Below are positions 18,396-25,778 of a stretch of 64,000 nt of DNA, one piece after another (the first letter of the stretch is position 1; every line of letters starts with the position of its first letter). This stretch comes from Croceitalea sp947503285 (GTDB lineage: Bacteria; Bacteroidota; Bacteroidia; Flavobacteriales; Flavobacteriaceae), in the NCBI RefSeq assembly GCF_036985505.1, contig NZ_BTGQ01000007.1, forward strand, positions 62,001 through 126,000, read 5' to 3'. The notes below the pieces were generated by a model. The model was not told where the DNA came from and did no database searches. It saw only the letters and a program-made list of their open reading frames with translations. The translations under genes were made by a program, and so were the position numbers.

Positions 18396-18582
18396 CATTG
18401 TATATAAAAAATAGCGCAAGCTTATGCTAACATTAAGGTTTGGGCATTTTTGGAAAGTTGCCAAATTTTTAAATTTGACGATTTCCAATAAAAAATAAAT
18501 GTGAAATTTAAAAATTCGGCTTGTGTTTAATCTAAAAAGTTAACGCTTATTTTCAGTGCTACTTTTCATGTACGGAGCCGTT
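18393..18582. repeat. Cassette-type ~190-bp repeat, copy 2
   Basis: Diverged copy of 16791-16981 with the same order of landmarks: TAACATTGTATATAAAAA start, CAAATTT/AAATTTG hairpin (18462-18468 with 18471-18477), AAAATTCGGCT, GTGTTTAATCTAAAAAGT, and an end CATGTACGGAGCCGTT that is partly complementary to the start. It begins on the HxlR stop codon and ends on the stop codon of the VanX-like gene, marking the right border of the AT-rich insertion. Confidence 0.62.
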
Positions 18583-19325
18583 CACTCACAATCCCACTTA
18601 AAATCAGCGACCTTATCATTGGAGCCAGCCGATAAGTTATAATGCCACCACTCCGTTCTAATGGACCAAAAGCCATGGGCCTCCATGGTCTCTTTTAGCA
18701 GTTTTCGGTTGTTCAAAATATTTTGGGGTAAATCCACATGGTCGTGATGTGCCCTCTTCCCGAAAAAATCAAAATCCGTACCCATATCCAGTTCATTACC
18801 CTCTAAATCAACCAAGGTAATATCTACTGCCCCACCCTTGTTATGGATAGAACCTTTTACGGGATTTGCCACATACTGCGGATTCGGCATTATAGCCCAC
18901 ATCTTATACTGCACCGAATTGGGGCGATAACAATCATAGAACTTGATTCGGTATCCCTTTTCCATGAATTCCTTGTTGGCAGCTAGCAGTGCCTTTGCTG
19001 TTTTTACGCGGGTATAGCACTCCGCACAATCATAGACTTTGGCCTTTAAAAAATTATTCTTGGTGGCATAACGCATATCATAGGCGAAATCGGTACTAAA
19101 ATCTGCCAATCTAATAAACGTGGTGTCGGCTAGCCCTGTAAGAGACTTTAATTGAACCTCGGCTACAATACTATCTTCCGGCGCTACTGGAGCTAGTATC
19201 GTGTCTTTAGCTTCGGTCTTTTCAAAACCCACTTCTTTCGATTCCAATACGGGTAAAGATGACGATGAACTACGTTTGCATCCCACTAAGCAGACGACAA
19301 TGACCAAAAAGGTTATCCTGCACAT
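18582..19325 (-). CDS. ddpX: VanX-like D-Ala-D-Ala dipeptidase lipoprotein (M15D)
   Basis: 247 residues from the ATG at 19323-19325, one base after the upstream gene's stop; an ORF start at 19433 would lack the lipobox. Lipobox LVGC with Cys16. The M15D zinc site is complete: Arg134 in CYRP, SIHNKGGAVD with His161 and Asp168, and EWWH with the catalytic Glu225 and zinc ligand His228. It cleaves D-Ala-D-Ala dipeptides. As a lipoprotein with no vanHA-type neighbours, wall-peptide turnover is more likely than glycopeptide resistance. Last gene of the xylose-operon strand run, abutting repeat copy 2. Confidence 0.88.
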   Translation of the reverse strand: MCRITFLVIVVCLVGCKRSSSSSLPVLESKEVGFEKTEAKDTILAPVAPEDSIVAEVQLKSLTGLADTTFIRLADFSTDFAYDMRYATKNNFLKAKVYDCAECYTRVKTAKALLAANKEFMEKGYRIKFYDCYRPNSVQYKMWAIMPNPQYVANPVKGSIHNKGGAVDITLVDLEGNELDMGTDFDFFGKRAHHDHVDLPQNILNNRKLLKETMEAHGFWSIRTEWWHYNLSAGSNDKVADFKWDCE

Positions 19326-19326
19326 A

Positions 19327-20034
19327 TCATTCCCGTTTTTGATCTGCAATCCATTCATAAAGCCCATCAGTAGTATAAGCCCGGGTCCATGAATTGTGCC
19401 CCACACCCTCGTAACGGGTGTAATTGACATCATAGCCCATTTTTTTTAATCTGGCTACCATCTGATCTGATTCTTCAACCGATATGGACGCATCCTCATC
19501 CCCATGGAATACCCAAATGGGCATGTTTTTATCTATCCAATGCGCATAGGGAATGGGCGCCATACCACAAACCACGACCAAAGCAGCCCATTTATCGGGG
19601 TATTGAACGGCCATGTTCCATGCGGCCCCTCCCCCACGGCTCAATCCGGTTAAATAGATCCTTTTCGGGTCTACCCTATTTTCGGCGATAACGGAATCCA
19701 ACAATTGGGTTATCGCCTCAACATTCCACCATTTTTTCTGGTGCGGATTCTGGGGGGCCAAGACCAAAAAAGGGAATTCCTTACCTTCTGCCAACAGTTT
19801 AGGGGGGCCGCTCTTCTTTATTTCATCTAAATCGCCTCCAGATTCCCCCCCTCCGTGTAAAAATAACAACAGTCCGAAATCTTTGTCCGCATTACCTTCA
19901 TACGCTTGAGGATAATACAGGTAGTATTGCAGATTTTCCGTCGAGACAGTCTCCAGTTCCCCCTCAATAAGGCGGCTTTGTCCTGCACATCCCGTCATTA
20001 AGAGCGATACCACTACGACGAAAAAGTTTTTCAT
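19327..20034 (-). CDS. Lipoprotein alpha/beta hydrolase (esterase/PHB-depolymerase-like)
   Basis: 235 residues from the ATG at 20032-20034, which overlaps the preceding stop (ATGA). Lipobox LMTGC with Cys16. The alpha/beta-hydrolase fold shows the oxyanion segment FLHGGGESGG (58-67), the nucleophile elbow GLSRGG with Ser132, HGDEDASI with the probable acid Asp, and GVGHNSW with the catalytic His. This resembles carbohydrate-esterase-like peptidase S9/CE1 proteins of polysaccharide loci. Next to xylose genes, removing ester groups from xylan-derived sugars is a reasonable inference, not shown. Confidence 0.8.
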   Translation of the reverse strand: MKNFFVVVVSLLMTGCAGQSRLIEGELETVSTENLQYYLYYPQAYEGNADKDFGLLLFLHGGGESGGDLDEIKKSGPPKLLAEGKEFPFLVLAPQNPHQKKWWNVEAITQLLDSVIAENRVDPKRIYLTGLSRGGGAAWNMAVQYPDKWAALVVVCGMAPIPYAHWIDKNMPIWVFHGDEDASISVEESDQMVARLKKMGYDVNYTRYEGVGHNSWTRAYTTDGLYEWIADQKRE

Positions 20035-20555
20035 TTCAATAATCTTTCTCCAATTTCCAACCATGAATCCACTCTTTCAAAATCATTTGTTCCCGTATTA
20101 TGGGGTGACGTAAATAAAAGCGTACGACCTTCAAAATGCCTTAGGTTATAACTTCTATCATCAATCAAAACATCACCTTTTAAAATGTGCTTATCCCCAC
20201 ACAAAATTCGATTTTGCCATGGAATAAATGGAAAAAAATCGTCTAGCCATTCTGATTTTTCAAGAAGCGAATTCGGAAACTGCATTGCAGCTGAGGCAAT
20301 GTAGACATGATGCAGCTTGCTCAACTCCTTAAGCACGTCTTGACTATGCTCGATAACCTTTAAGTCTCGAAAATAGTTTACCTGCCAGGCATGGTCCTTC
20401 ACACGCTGTTGGTGTTGTTCAGGCACGCATTGCCAAAATTCCTTACCCAGACAATCCATTTTGGTGAAATTGCCCTCGTATTCTTCATTATAAATATCGA
20501 TATGGGCTTGATATGAATCGGCAATTACCTCGTCCATATCTACAAAAATGGTCAT
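20031..20555 (-). CDS. 5'(3')-deoxyribonucleotidase-like HAD protein
   Basis: 174 residues from the ATG at 20553-20555; the longer ORF from 20612 overlaps the symporter gene. The N-terminus TIFVDMDEV carries the HAD nucleophile Asp6 and acid/base Asp8. DVLIDDRSYNL supplies the acidic motif IV, and the size matches the NT5C-type (5' nucleotidase, deoxy) family that dephosphorylates dNMPs. A nucleotidase is odd in a xylose operon; dephosphorylating a sugar phosphate is an alternative that sequence cannot decide. Translationally coupled to the downstream esterase. Confidence 0.78.
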   Translation of the reverse strand: MTIFVDMDEVIADSYQAHIDIYNEEYEGNFTKMDCLGKEFWQCVPEQHQQRVKDHAWQVNYFRDLKVIEHSQDVLKELSKLHHVYIASAAMQFPNSLLEKSEWLDDFFPFIPWQNRILCGDKHILKGDVLIDDRSYNLRHFEGRTLLFTSPHNTGTNDFERVDSWLEIGERLLK

Positions 20556-20586
20556 TTCTTTTTTCAAAACAGTTCTTATTACTATG

Positions 20587-22203
20587 TTATCCCGTGAAAT
20601 AGGAAAGTACACCTATAACCACTACAATCAATACCAGCGACAAAATGATATCTACGGTAGAAATACTTTGTTTGTTCAATTTAATATCCTCTTCGGTCAA
20701 GGTTCCTAAAGAGAGCCCTCGAATAGCCGCATAATCGGGTGGATTGGTCGCCAAGGTCACCGATATACAAATGATTACTGAAAAAATGAACATAAAAATA
20801 GCCATATGGGCAAAATTGATAGTCGCAAACGATAGGAAAACCCCCGAAAGGTCCATTTGATAGATTTCTGCCATAATACGGAGCGCTGCCACTACCAAGC
20901 CGGAAAATAAGGTAACGATTGCCGCTTTGGAATTGGTTCGTTTCCATAGAATGCCCAACAAAAAGACCGCCGTTATGGGTGGTGCGATATACGATTGTAC
21001 ACTTTGTAAGTATTGATAAAGTACTCCGCCACCTATTTTTTCCATAATCGGAATCCAAATAATGCCCAAAACAACAACAATGGAGGTAGCTACCTTACCT
21101 ATTCTAAGCAATTTCTTCTCGTCGGTCAGCGGTTTTAGCTTTTTATAGATATCAATCGTAAATATCGTGGAGCAAGAATTAAATACCGAGGCCAACGAAC
21201 TCATTAAGGCGGCCATTAATCCCCCTGCTACCAGGCCTTTTAAACCAACAGGCAAAAGGGTCTTTACCAAAACCGGAAAGACCTCATCACTTTTTTCGTA
21301 GGTCAATACACCTTGTTGGGCAAGGGCAAAAGCAATAATACCGGGTATTAGAAAAATAAAAATAGGCAACAATTTTAGGTAGGCCCCAAAAATCGCCCCT
21401 CTTCTTCCTATTTTGATATTGTTAGCGGCCAAGGTCCGTTGTACGATATATTGGTCGGTACACCAATACCAAATTCCTACGATGGTACCTCCAATCAGCA
21501 TACCCGTCCATGGAAAGTCGGGGTCATTTATAGGGCGCCACATATTGAAATGCTCGCTACCTGCCGCCAAACGTAATTCTTCCCAGCCACCTACTTTTTC
21601 AAGGCCTAGGTAGGTAATGATCAAAGAGCCTGCAATCAAAATCACGGTTTGCAAGGTTTCAGTATAAATAACGGCCTTCATACCGCCGATAATAGTGTAA
21701 GCTCCCGTAAATACAACAATACCAATGGCTCCATACCAGAATGGAATCCCCAATAATTCAGACACTACGATACCCCCGGCATAAATGGTTACTGAAACTT
21801 TGGTGATCACATAGCCCACCAGTGAAAAGACGGATAAAAACCATCGGGACCGACTATCAAAACGTTTTTCTAAAAACTCGGGCATCGTAAACGCATTGCT
21901 GCGAAAATAGAAGGGCAGAAATAACCAGCCTAATAATAATACGATCCAAGCATGCAATTCATAGTGGGCCATGGGCATACCCGATTCAGCACCGGTACCT
22001 GCTAGGCCAACAACGTGTTCCGATCCTATGTTCGATGCAAAGATCGAGGCCCCGATTACGAACCAACCTACATTTCGACCTGCTAAAAAATAGTCTTCGG
22101 TATTCTTGTTTTTTTGTAGCACCACCCAAACGGCCACCCCTATCAAGGCAAAAAGATAGGCCCCTAATACCCACCAATCCGCGGTTTCCAATATCGATTC
22201 CAT
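20587..22203 (-). CDS. SGLT-type sodium/sugar symporter, probable xylose uptake
   Basis: 538 residues with about 14 hydrophobic helices of the sodium:solute symporter family. The NTEDYFLAGR motif follows helix 1, ASNIGSEHVVGLAGTGAESG marks the family's unwound-helix sugar/Na+ region, and the IWYWCTDQYIVQRTLAA block is characteristic of the vSGLT-like sugar group. It imports a sugar driven by Na+; with xylA and xylB upstream on the same strand (11 bp to xylA), xylose or a related pentose is the likely substrate. Inner membrane. Confidence 0.9.
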   Translation of the reverse strand: MESILETADWWVLGAYLFALIGVAVWVVLQKNKNTEDYFLAGRNVGWFVIGASIFASNIGSEHVVGLAGTGAESGMPMAHYELHAWIVLLLGWLFLPFYFRSNAFTMPEFLEKRFDSRSRWFLSVFSLVGYVITKVSVTIYAGGIVVSELLGIPFWYGAIGIVVFTGAYTIIGGMKAVIYTETLQTVILIAGSLIITYLGLEKVGGWEELRLAAGSEHFNMWRPINDPDFPWTGMLIGGTIVGIWYWCTDQYIVQRTLAANNIKIGRRGAIFGAYLKLLPIFIFLIPGIIAFALAQQGVLTYEKSDEVFPVLVKTLLPVGLKGLVAGGLMAALMSSLASVFNSCSTIFTIDIYKKLKPLTDEKKLLRIGKVATSIVVVLGIIWIPIMEKIGGGVLYQYLQSVQSYIAPPITAVFLLGILWKRTNSKAAIVTLFSGLVVAALRIMAEIYQMDLSGVFLSFATINFAHMAIFMFIFSVIICISVTLATNPPDYAAIRGLSLGTLTEEDIKLNKQSISTVDIILSLVLIVVVIGVLSYFTG

Positions 22204-22213
22204 AGGCGGATTA

Positions 22214-23539
22214 CTAACTGTATTGATTTAAAATATTCTCAAACAACTCTTGTTTACCGCTGGTCTGTTTTGGTTCTCCGTTGGCACTTGCATGATCGTA
22301 CAAATCGGTCAAGGAAAGTTTACCTGAAACAAAATCCGCCCCTTTTCCTGAAGCAAAAGATCCGTATCGTTTGCCCAACAAATCCTCATATGGAGAATTT
22401 TGAATGACGGCATCAGCAACCAACAAAGCACGGGCAAAGGTGTCTGCACCGCCTATGTGGGCCAAGAAAATATCATCCAAATCCGTTGAATTACGTCTGG
22501 TCTTGGCATCAAAGTTAACCCCTCCACCTTGTAATCCTCCGGATTTTAGAAATACCAACATGGCTTCTGCGGTCTCCATTACATTATTCGGAAATTGGTC
22601 GGTATCCCAGCCATTTTGATAATCACCCCGGTTGGCATCTATACTTCCCAACATGCCGGCATCTGCTGCAACCTGCAATTCATGCTGAAAGGTATGTTGG
22701 GCGAGGGTGGCGTGGTTCACTTCAATGTTCAATTTAAAATCATTCTCCAATCCATAGGCCCGAATCGTATTTATCGAAGTTGCCGCATCAAAATCATATT
22801 GATGTTTGGTCGGTTCCATAGGTTTTGGTTCGATGAAGAAGGTGCCTTTAAAGCCCTGGCTTCGGGCATAGTCCTTCGCCATATTCAAGAACCGACCAAT
22901 ATTATCTTGTTCCAATTTCATGTTGGTGTTCAAAAGCGACATGTACCCTTCTCGACCACCCCAAAAAACATAGTTCTCGCCGTTAAGGGCCATGGTAGCA
23001 TCCAAGGCGATTTTCACTTGCGCCCCGGCCCGAGCCACAACATCAAAATCTGGGTTGCTGGCTGCACCATTCATATATCTTGGATTGGAAAAACAATTGG
23101 AGGTCCCCCAAAGCAACTTCACCCCTGAGGCCTCTTGCTTATCTTTCAAATACGAAACAATGTGTTGAATTCTTTTTTCTGATTCAACAAGGGAACCCCC
23201 TTCATCGATTAGATCAAAATCATGAAAGCAATAGTAATCAAACCCCATTTTGGTAATGAACTCAAAAGCTGCATCTGCTTTATCCTCAGCTGCTTTTAAA
23301 GGGTCTGGGTGGGTAGACCAGGGAAATTGTTTGGTACCCGGGCCGAAAGGATCACCACCAGTACCACATAAGGTATGCCAATAGGCTACGGCAAATTTAA
23401 AATGATCGCGCATCGTCTTGCCTGCGACTACTTGATCCGGATTATAAAATTTGAAGGCCAACGGGTTATCAGACTCTTTTCCCTCGTATTTGATCTCACC
23501 GATTCCTTTAAAAAATTCTTTTTCTCCTAAGAGTGCCAT
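22214..23539 (-). CDS. xylA: Xylose isomerase
   Basis: 441 residues, the class II length. It converts D-xylose to D-xylulose in the cytosol with two divalent metals. The catalytic His106 and Asp109 lie in CFHDFDL. The metal and substrate site is seen in FFIEPKPMEPTKHQYDFD (Glu and Lys), NIEVNHATLA and DANRGD. The start ATG is 15 bp after the xylB stop, and the symporter follows, giving the order xylB-xylA-symporter that is standard in flavobacteria. Confidence 0.98.
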   Translation of the reverse strand: MALLGEKEFFKGIGEIKYEGKESDNPLAFKFYNPDQVVAGKTMRDHFKFAVAYWHTLCGTGGDPFGPGTKQFPWSTHPDPLKAAEDKADAAFEFITKMGFDYYCFHDFDLIDEGGSLVESEKRIQHIVSYLKDKQEASGVKLLWGTSNCFSNPRYMNGAASNPDFDVVARAGAQVKIALDATMALNGENYVFWGGREGYMSLLNTNMKLEQDNIGRFLNMAKDYARSQGFKGTFFIEPKPMEPTKHQYDFDAATSINTIRAYGLENDFKLNIEVNHATLAQHTFQHELQVAADAGMLGSIDANRGDYQNGWDTDQFPNNVMETAEAMLVFLKSGGLQGGGVNFDAKTRRNSTDLDDIFLAHIGGADTFARALLVADAVIQNSPYEDLLGKRYGSFASGKGADFVSGKLSLTDLYDHASANGEPKQTSGKQELFENILNQYS

Positions 23540-23554
23540 TGTTATGAATATTAG

Positions 23555-25033
23555 TTAGTTAATTATTGATTCCAATTCGTGTTTCCACTTTTCATACGCC
23601 TTTTGATAGTCCGTTTTATGCTCAGTGGGATGATAGGTCTTGATATAATCATGCTCCATAAATGAGGAAAAGGTATCATATCCCTTTTCAGGGATAGCGC
23701 ATGCCCTAGCGGCCCCTATTGCTCCTGTCGTATTGTAAATCTCAATATCTTGCCCTGTTAAGGTAGCAATCGCATTTGAAAACAGCGCTGAGCGAAATAA
23801 ATTATCATTGCCCGCTTTCATCACGGTTGCTTTGATTCCATCAGATTTCATGATCTCAATACCATATACAAAGGCAAATGCGATACCTTCCAATGCCGCC
23901 CTGCATAAGTGTGCCTTAGAGTGCCGGTTCAAATTCAAATTCAAGATTCGGGTACCTACTTCTTTATTGTCAAGCATTCGTTCGGCCCCGTTACCAAAGG
24001 GAATTATTTGAACACCGTTTGCACCAATTTCAACAGTATCGGCCAAGGTGTTCATTTCATCATAAGAAGAAACCGATAAATTGTTCAACAGCCAGCGATA
24101 CTGTATTCCTGCACCGTTTACGCACAACAACTTCCCAATGTTTTTTTGATTATTCTCACCGTAATTGACGTGGGCGAAATTATTTACCCGTGCCGTCTCC
24201 TTAACCGAAAGATTATCGGTAATCGCGTAGACCACTCCAGAGGTGCCACCAGTTGCGGCAATTTCGCCTACATTGAACACATTTAGGGCCAAGGCATTAT
24301 TGGGCTGGTCGCCTGCGCGATATAGAATAGGAGTCCCCTCGGCCAATCCGCTTTGTTGGGCACCTAAGGTCGATACGGTGCTTTGCGTACCAAAAGTTGG
24401 TACCAATTCAGGCACTATGGCCTCAGGTATATCGTAATAGGCTAAAACATCTTGCGATATGGTATCGGTCTTAAAATCCCAGAAAACCCCTTCTGACAAA
24501 CCGGAAACCGTCGAATTGATAATGTTCGAAAGGCGAAAGGCGATATAATCGCCTGGAAGCATAAACTTATCAACCTTGGCAAAGACATCGGGTTCATTAC
24601 GCTTTACCCATGCTAATTTAGAAGCCGTGAAATTAGCTGGTGAATTCAATAAGTGTCCATCACATTTGGTTTCTCCGATGTCATGATAGGCTTTGCTACC
24701 AATGTCAACAGCACGACTGTCGCACCAAATTATGGATTTTCGTAATGGGTTTCCTTCCTTATCAACCACGACCAAGCCATGCATTTGATAGGCTATACCC
24801 ACACCAATAATATCTTTTGCATCAATATTTTGGGTCGTCTTGATACGTTGTATCCCTTTGCAGACATGGTTCCACCATATTTCGGGATCTTGCTCGGCCC
24901 AACCACTGTACTCCGCGTACATCGACATTTCTTCTTCGGGCTCTTGTACTACGGTCACTTCTTCGCCCGTATCGCTTTTGACCAATGCCACTTTTATTGA
25001 AGAACTGCCCAAATCTATCCCTAGGTAATACAT
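23555..25033 (-). CDS. xylB: Xylulokinase
   Basis: 492 residues from the ATG at 25031-25033 (a second ATG two codons upstream at 25039 is possible). FGGY kinase: N-terminal YLGIDLGSSSIKVALV nucleotide loop, YQMHGLVVVD, the GDQPNNALALNV substrate/ATP region, GGTSGVVYAIT phosphate loop, and a C-terminal KAGNDNLFRSALFSNA block. It makes xylulose-5-phosphate from ATP and xylulose for the pentose phosphate pathway. First gene of the operon; two small dyads lie 63-97 bp upstream. No XylR-type regulator is present in the window. Confidence 0.97.
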   Translation of the reverse strand: MYYLGIDLGSSSIKVALVKSDTGEEVTVVQEPEEEMSMYAEYSGWAEQDPEIWWNHVCKGIQRIKTTQNIDAKDIIGVGIAYQMHGLVVVDKEGNPLRKSIIWCDSRAVDIGSKAYHDIGETKCDGHLLNSPANFTASKLAWVKRNEPDVFAKVDKFMLPGDYIAFRLSNIINSTVSGLSEGVFWDFKTDTISQDVLAYYDIPEAIVPELVPTFGTQSTVSTLGAQQSGLAEGTPILYRAGDQPNNALALNVFNVGEIAATGGTSGVVYAITDNLSVKETARVNNFAHVNYGENNQKNIGKLLCVNGAGIQYRWLLNNLSVSSYDEMNTLADTVEIGANGVQIIPFGNGAERMLDNKEVGTRILNLNLNRHSKAHLCRAALEGIAFAFVYGIEIMKSDGIKATVMKAGNDNLFRSALFSNAIATLTGQDIEIYNTTGAIGAARACAIPEKGYDTFSSFMEHDYIKTYHPTEHKTDYQKAYEKWKHELESIIN

Positions 25034-25039
25034 TCCCAT

Positions 25040-25778
25040 TTTGTTTAACGTAAAGCTTTAAATTTAAGGAATGTTTTAGATTAATGGGCAAAAAAATGGT
25101 GTTTACCATCCTTACTATCATAAAATGATAATACTAAATAACGAAAGACGGGGGTATCAACGCCCAATGGTAAAAATACTTCTGCCAAAAACCGATGGAA
25201 TGCTACTTAAACCCGTCTTTTTTAGGTTAAGAATCAACTTGGCATAGCCTAAATCATTATTTTCAATAATAGGGATGAACCTAGTATTTTGGGTTCAAAA
25301 AATAATAAGAAGTCCTAAAGACTGTAACCAATGCCCTATTTTGTTTAACTTTTGTCTTTCATTCCCAGTTAAAGATGCTTCATACTTTTAGTACCCTTAA
25401 GACTGGTTCACAGGTACTTTACACCAAGGTCATTTAAAATAAGACCTTTTTGTATTATTTGAACAATACAATGTAAGATATTGATTTTCAAATACATAAA
25501 ATAAAAGTAAAAAATAGTCAAGTGTCATGACTTTGAAAAGTGCTATTATTTTTCACTTTTTTGACGTTTTTAGACTTTAATGAAAGTACCTTGAAGGTAA
25601 AGTTAACTTATAATGCTTTCACAAGCCATTTAATGAAGTAAAAACTTAAACAAAATCAGGTGCTTAACTTGAATAGGGACGGTCTATGAATTACAGGGGT
25701 ACACCTGTATATTTATGATGGTAGAAATAGAACGATGGTGTATTTAAATACCTACCCTACTCGAACACATGTCGTATA
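25040..25778. other. Long intergenic region between xylB and the histidine kinase
   Basis: No gene is seen in these 739 bp. It holds several small dyads: ATGGTGTTTACCAT (25096-25109), TATCATAAAATGATA (25116-25130), TACCTTGAAGGTA (25587-25599) and ACAGGGGTACACCTGT (25693-25708). The first two sit close before xylB and the last about 70 bp before the kinase start. No consensus -7 box was found for xylB. Confidence 0.6.
25096..25130. promoter_or_regulatory. Pair of palindromes upstream of xylB, candidate operators
   Basis: ATGGT-GTTT-ACCAT (25096-25109) and TATCAT-AAA-ATGATA (25116-25130) are adjacent perfect dyads, 63 and 83 bp before the xylB ATG. Their position suits binding of a sugar-responsive regulator encoded elsewhere. 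Neither matches a named operator consensus. Confidence 0.35.

Noticed and set aside
16791..18582. A classical integron with attC sites
   Set aside because: No IntI-type integrase and no clear RYYYAAC/GTTRRRY core pair; only the general layout is similar.
18582..19325. Vancomycin-resistance cluster
   Set aside because: Only the VanX-like peptidase is present; there is no VanH, VanA-type ligase or VanRS, and the enzyme is a lipoprotein in a sugar operon.
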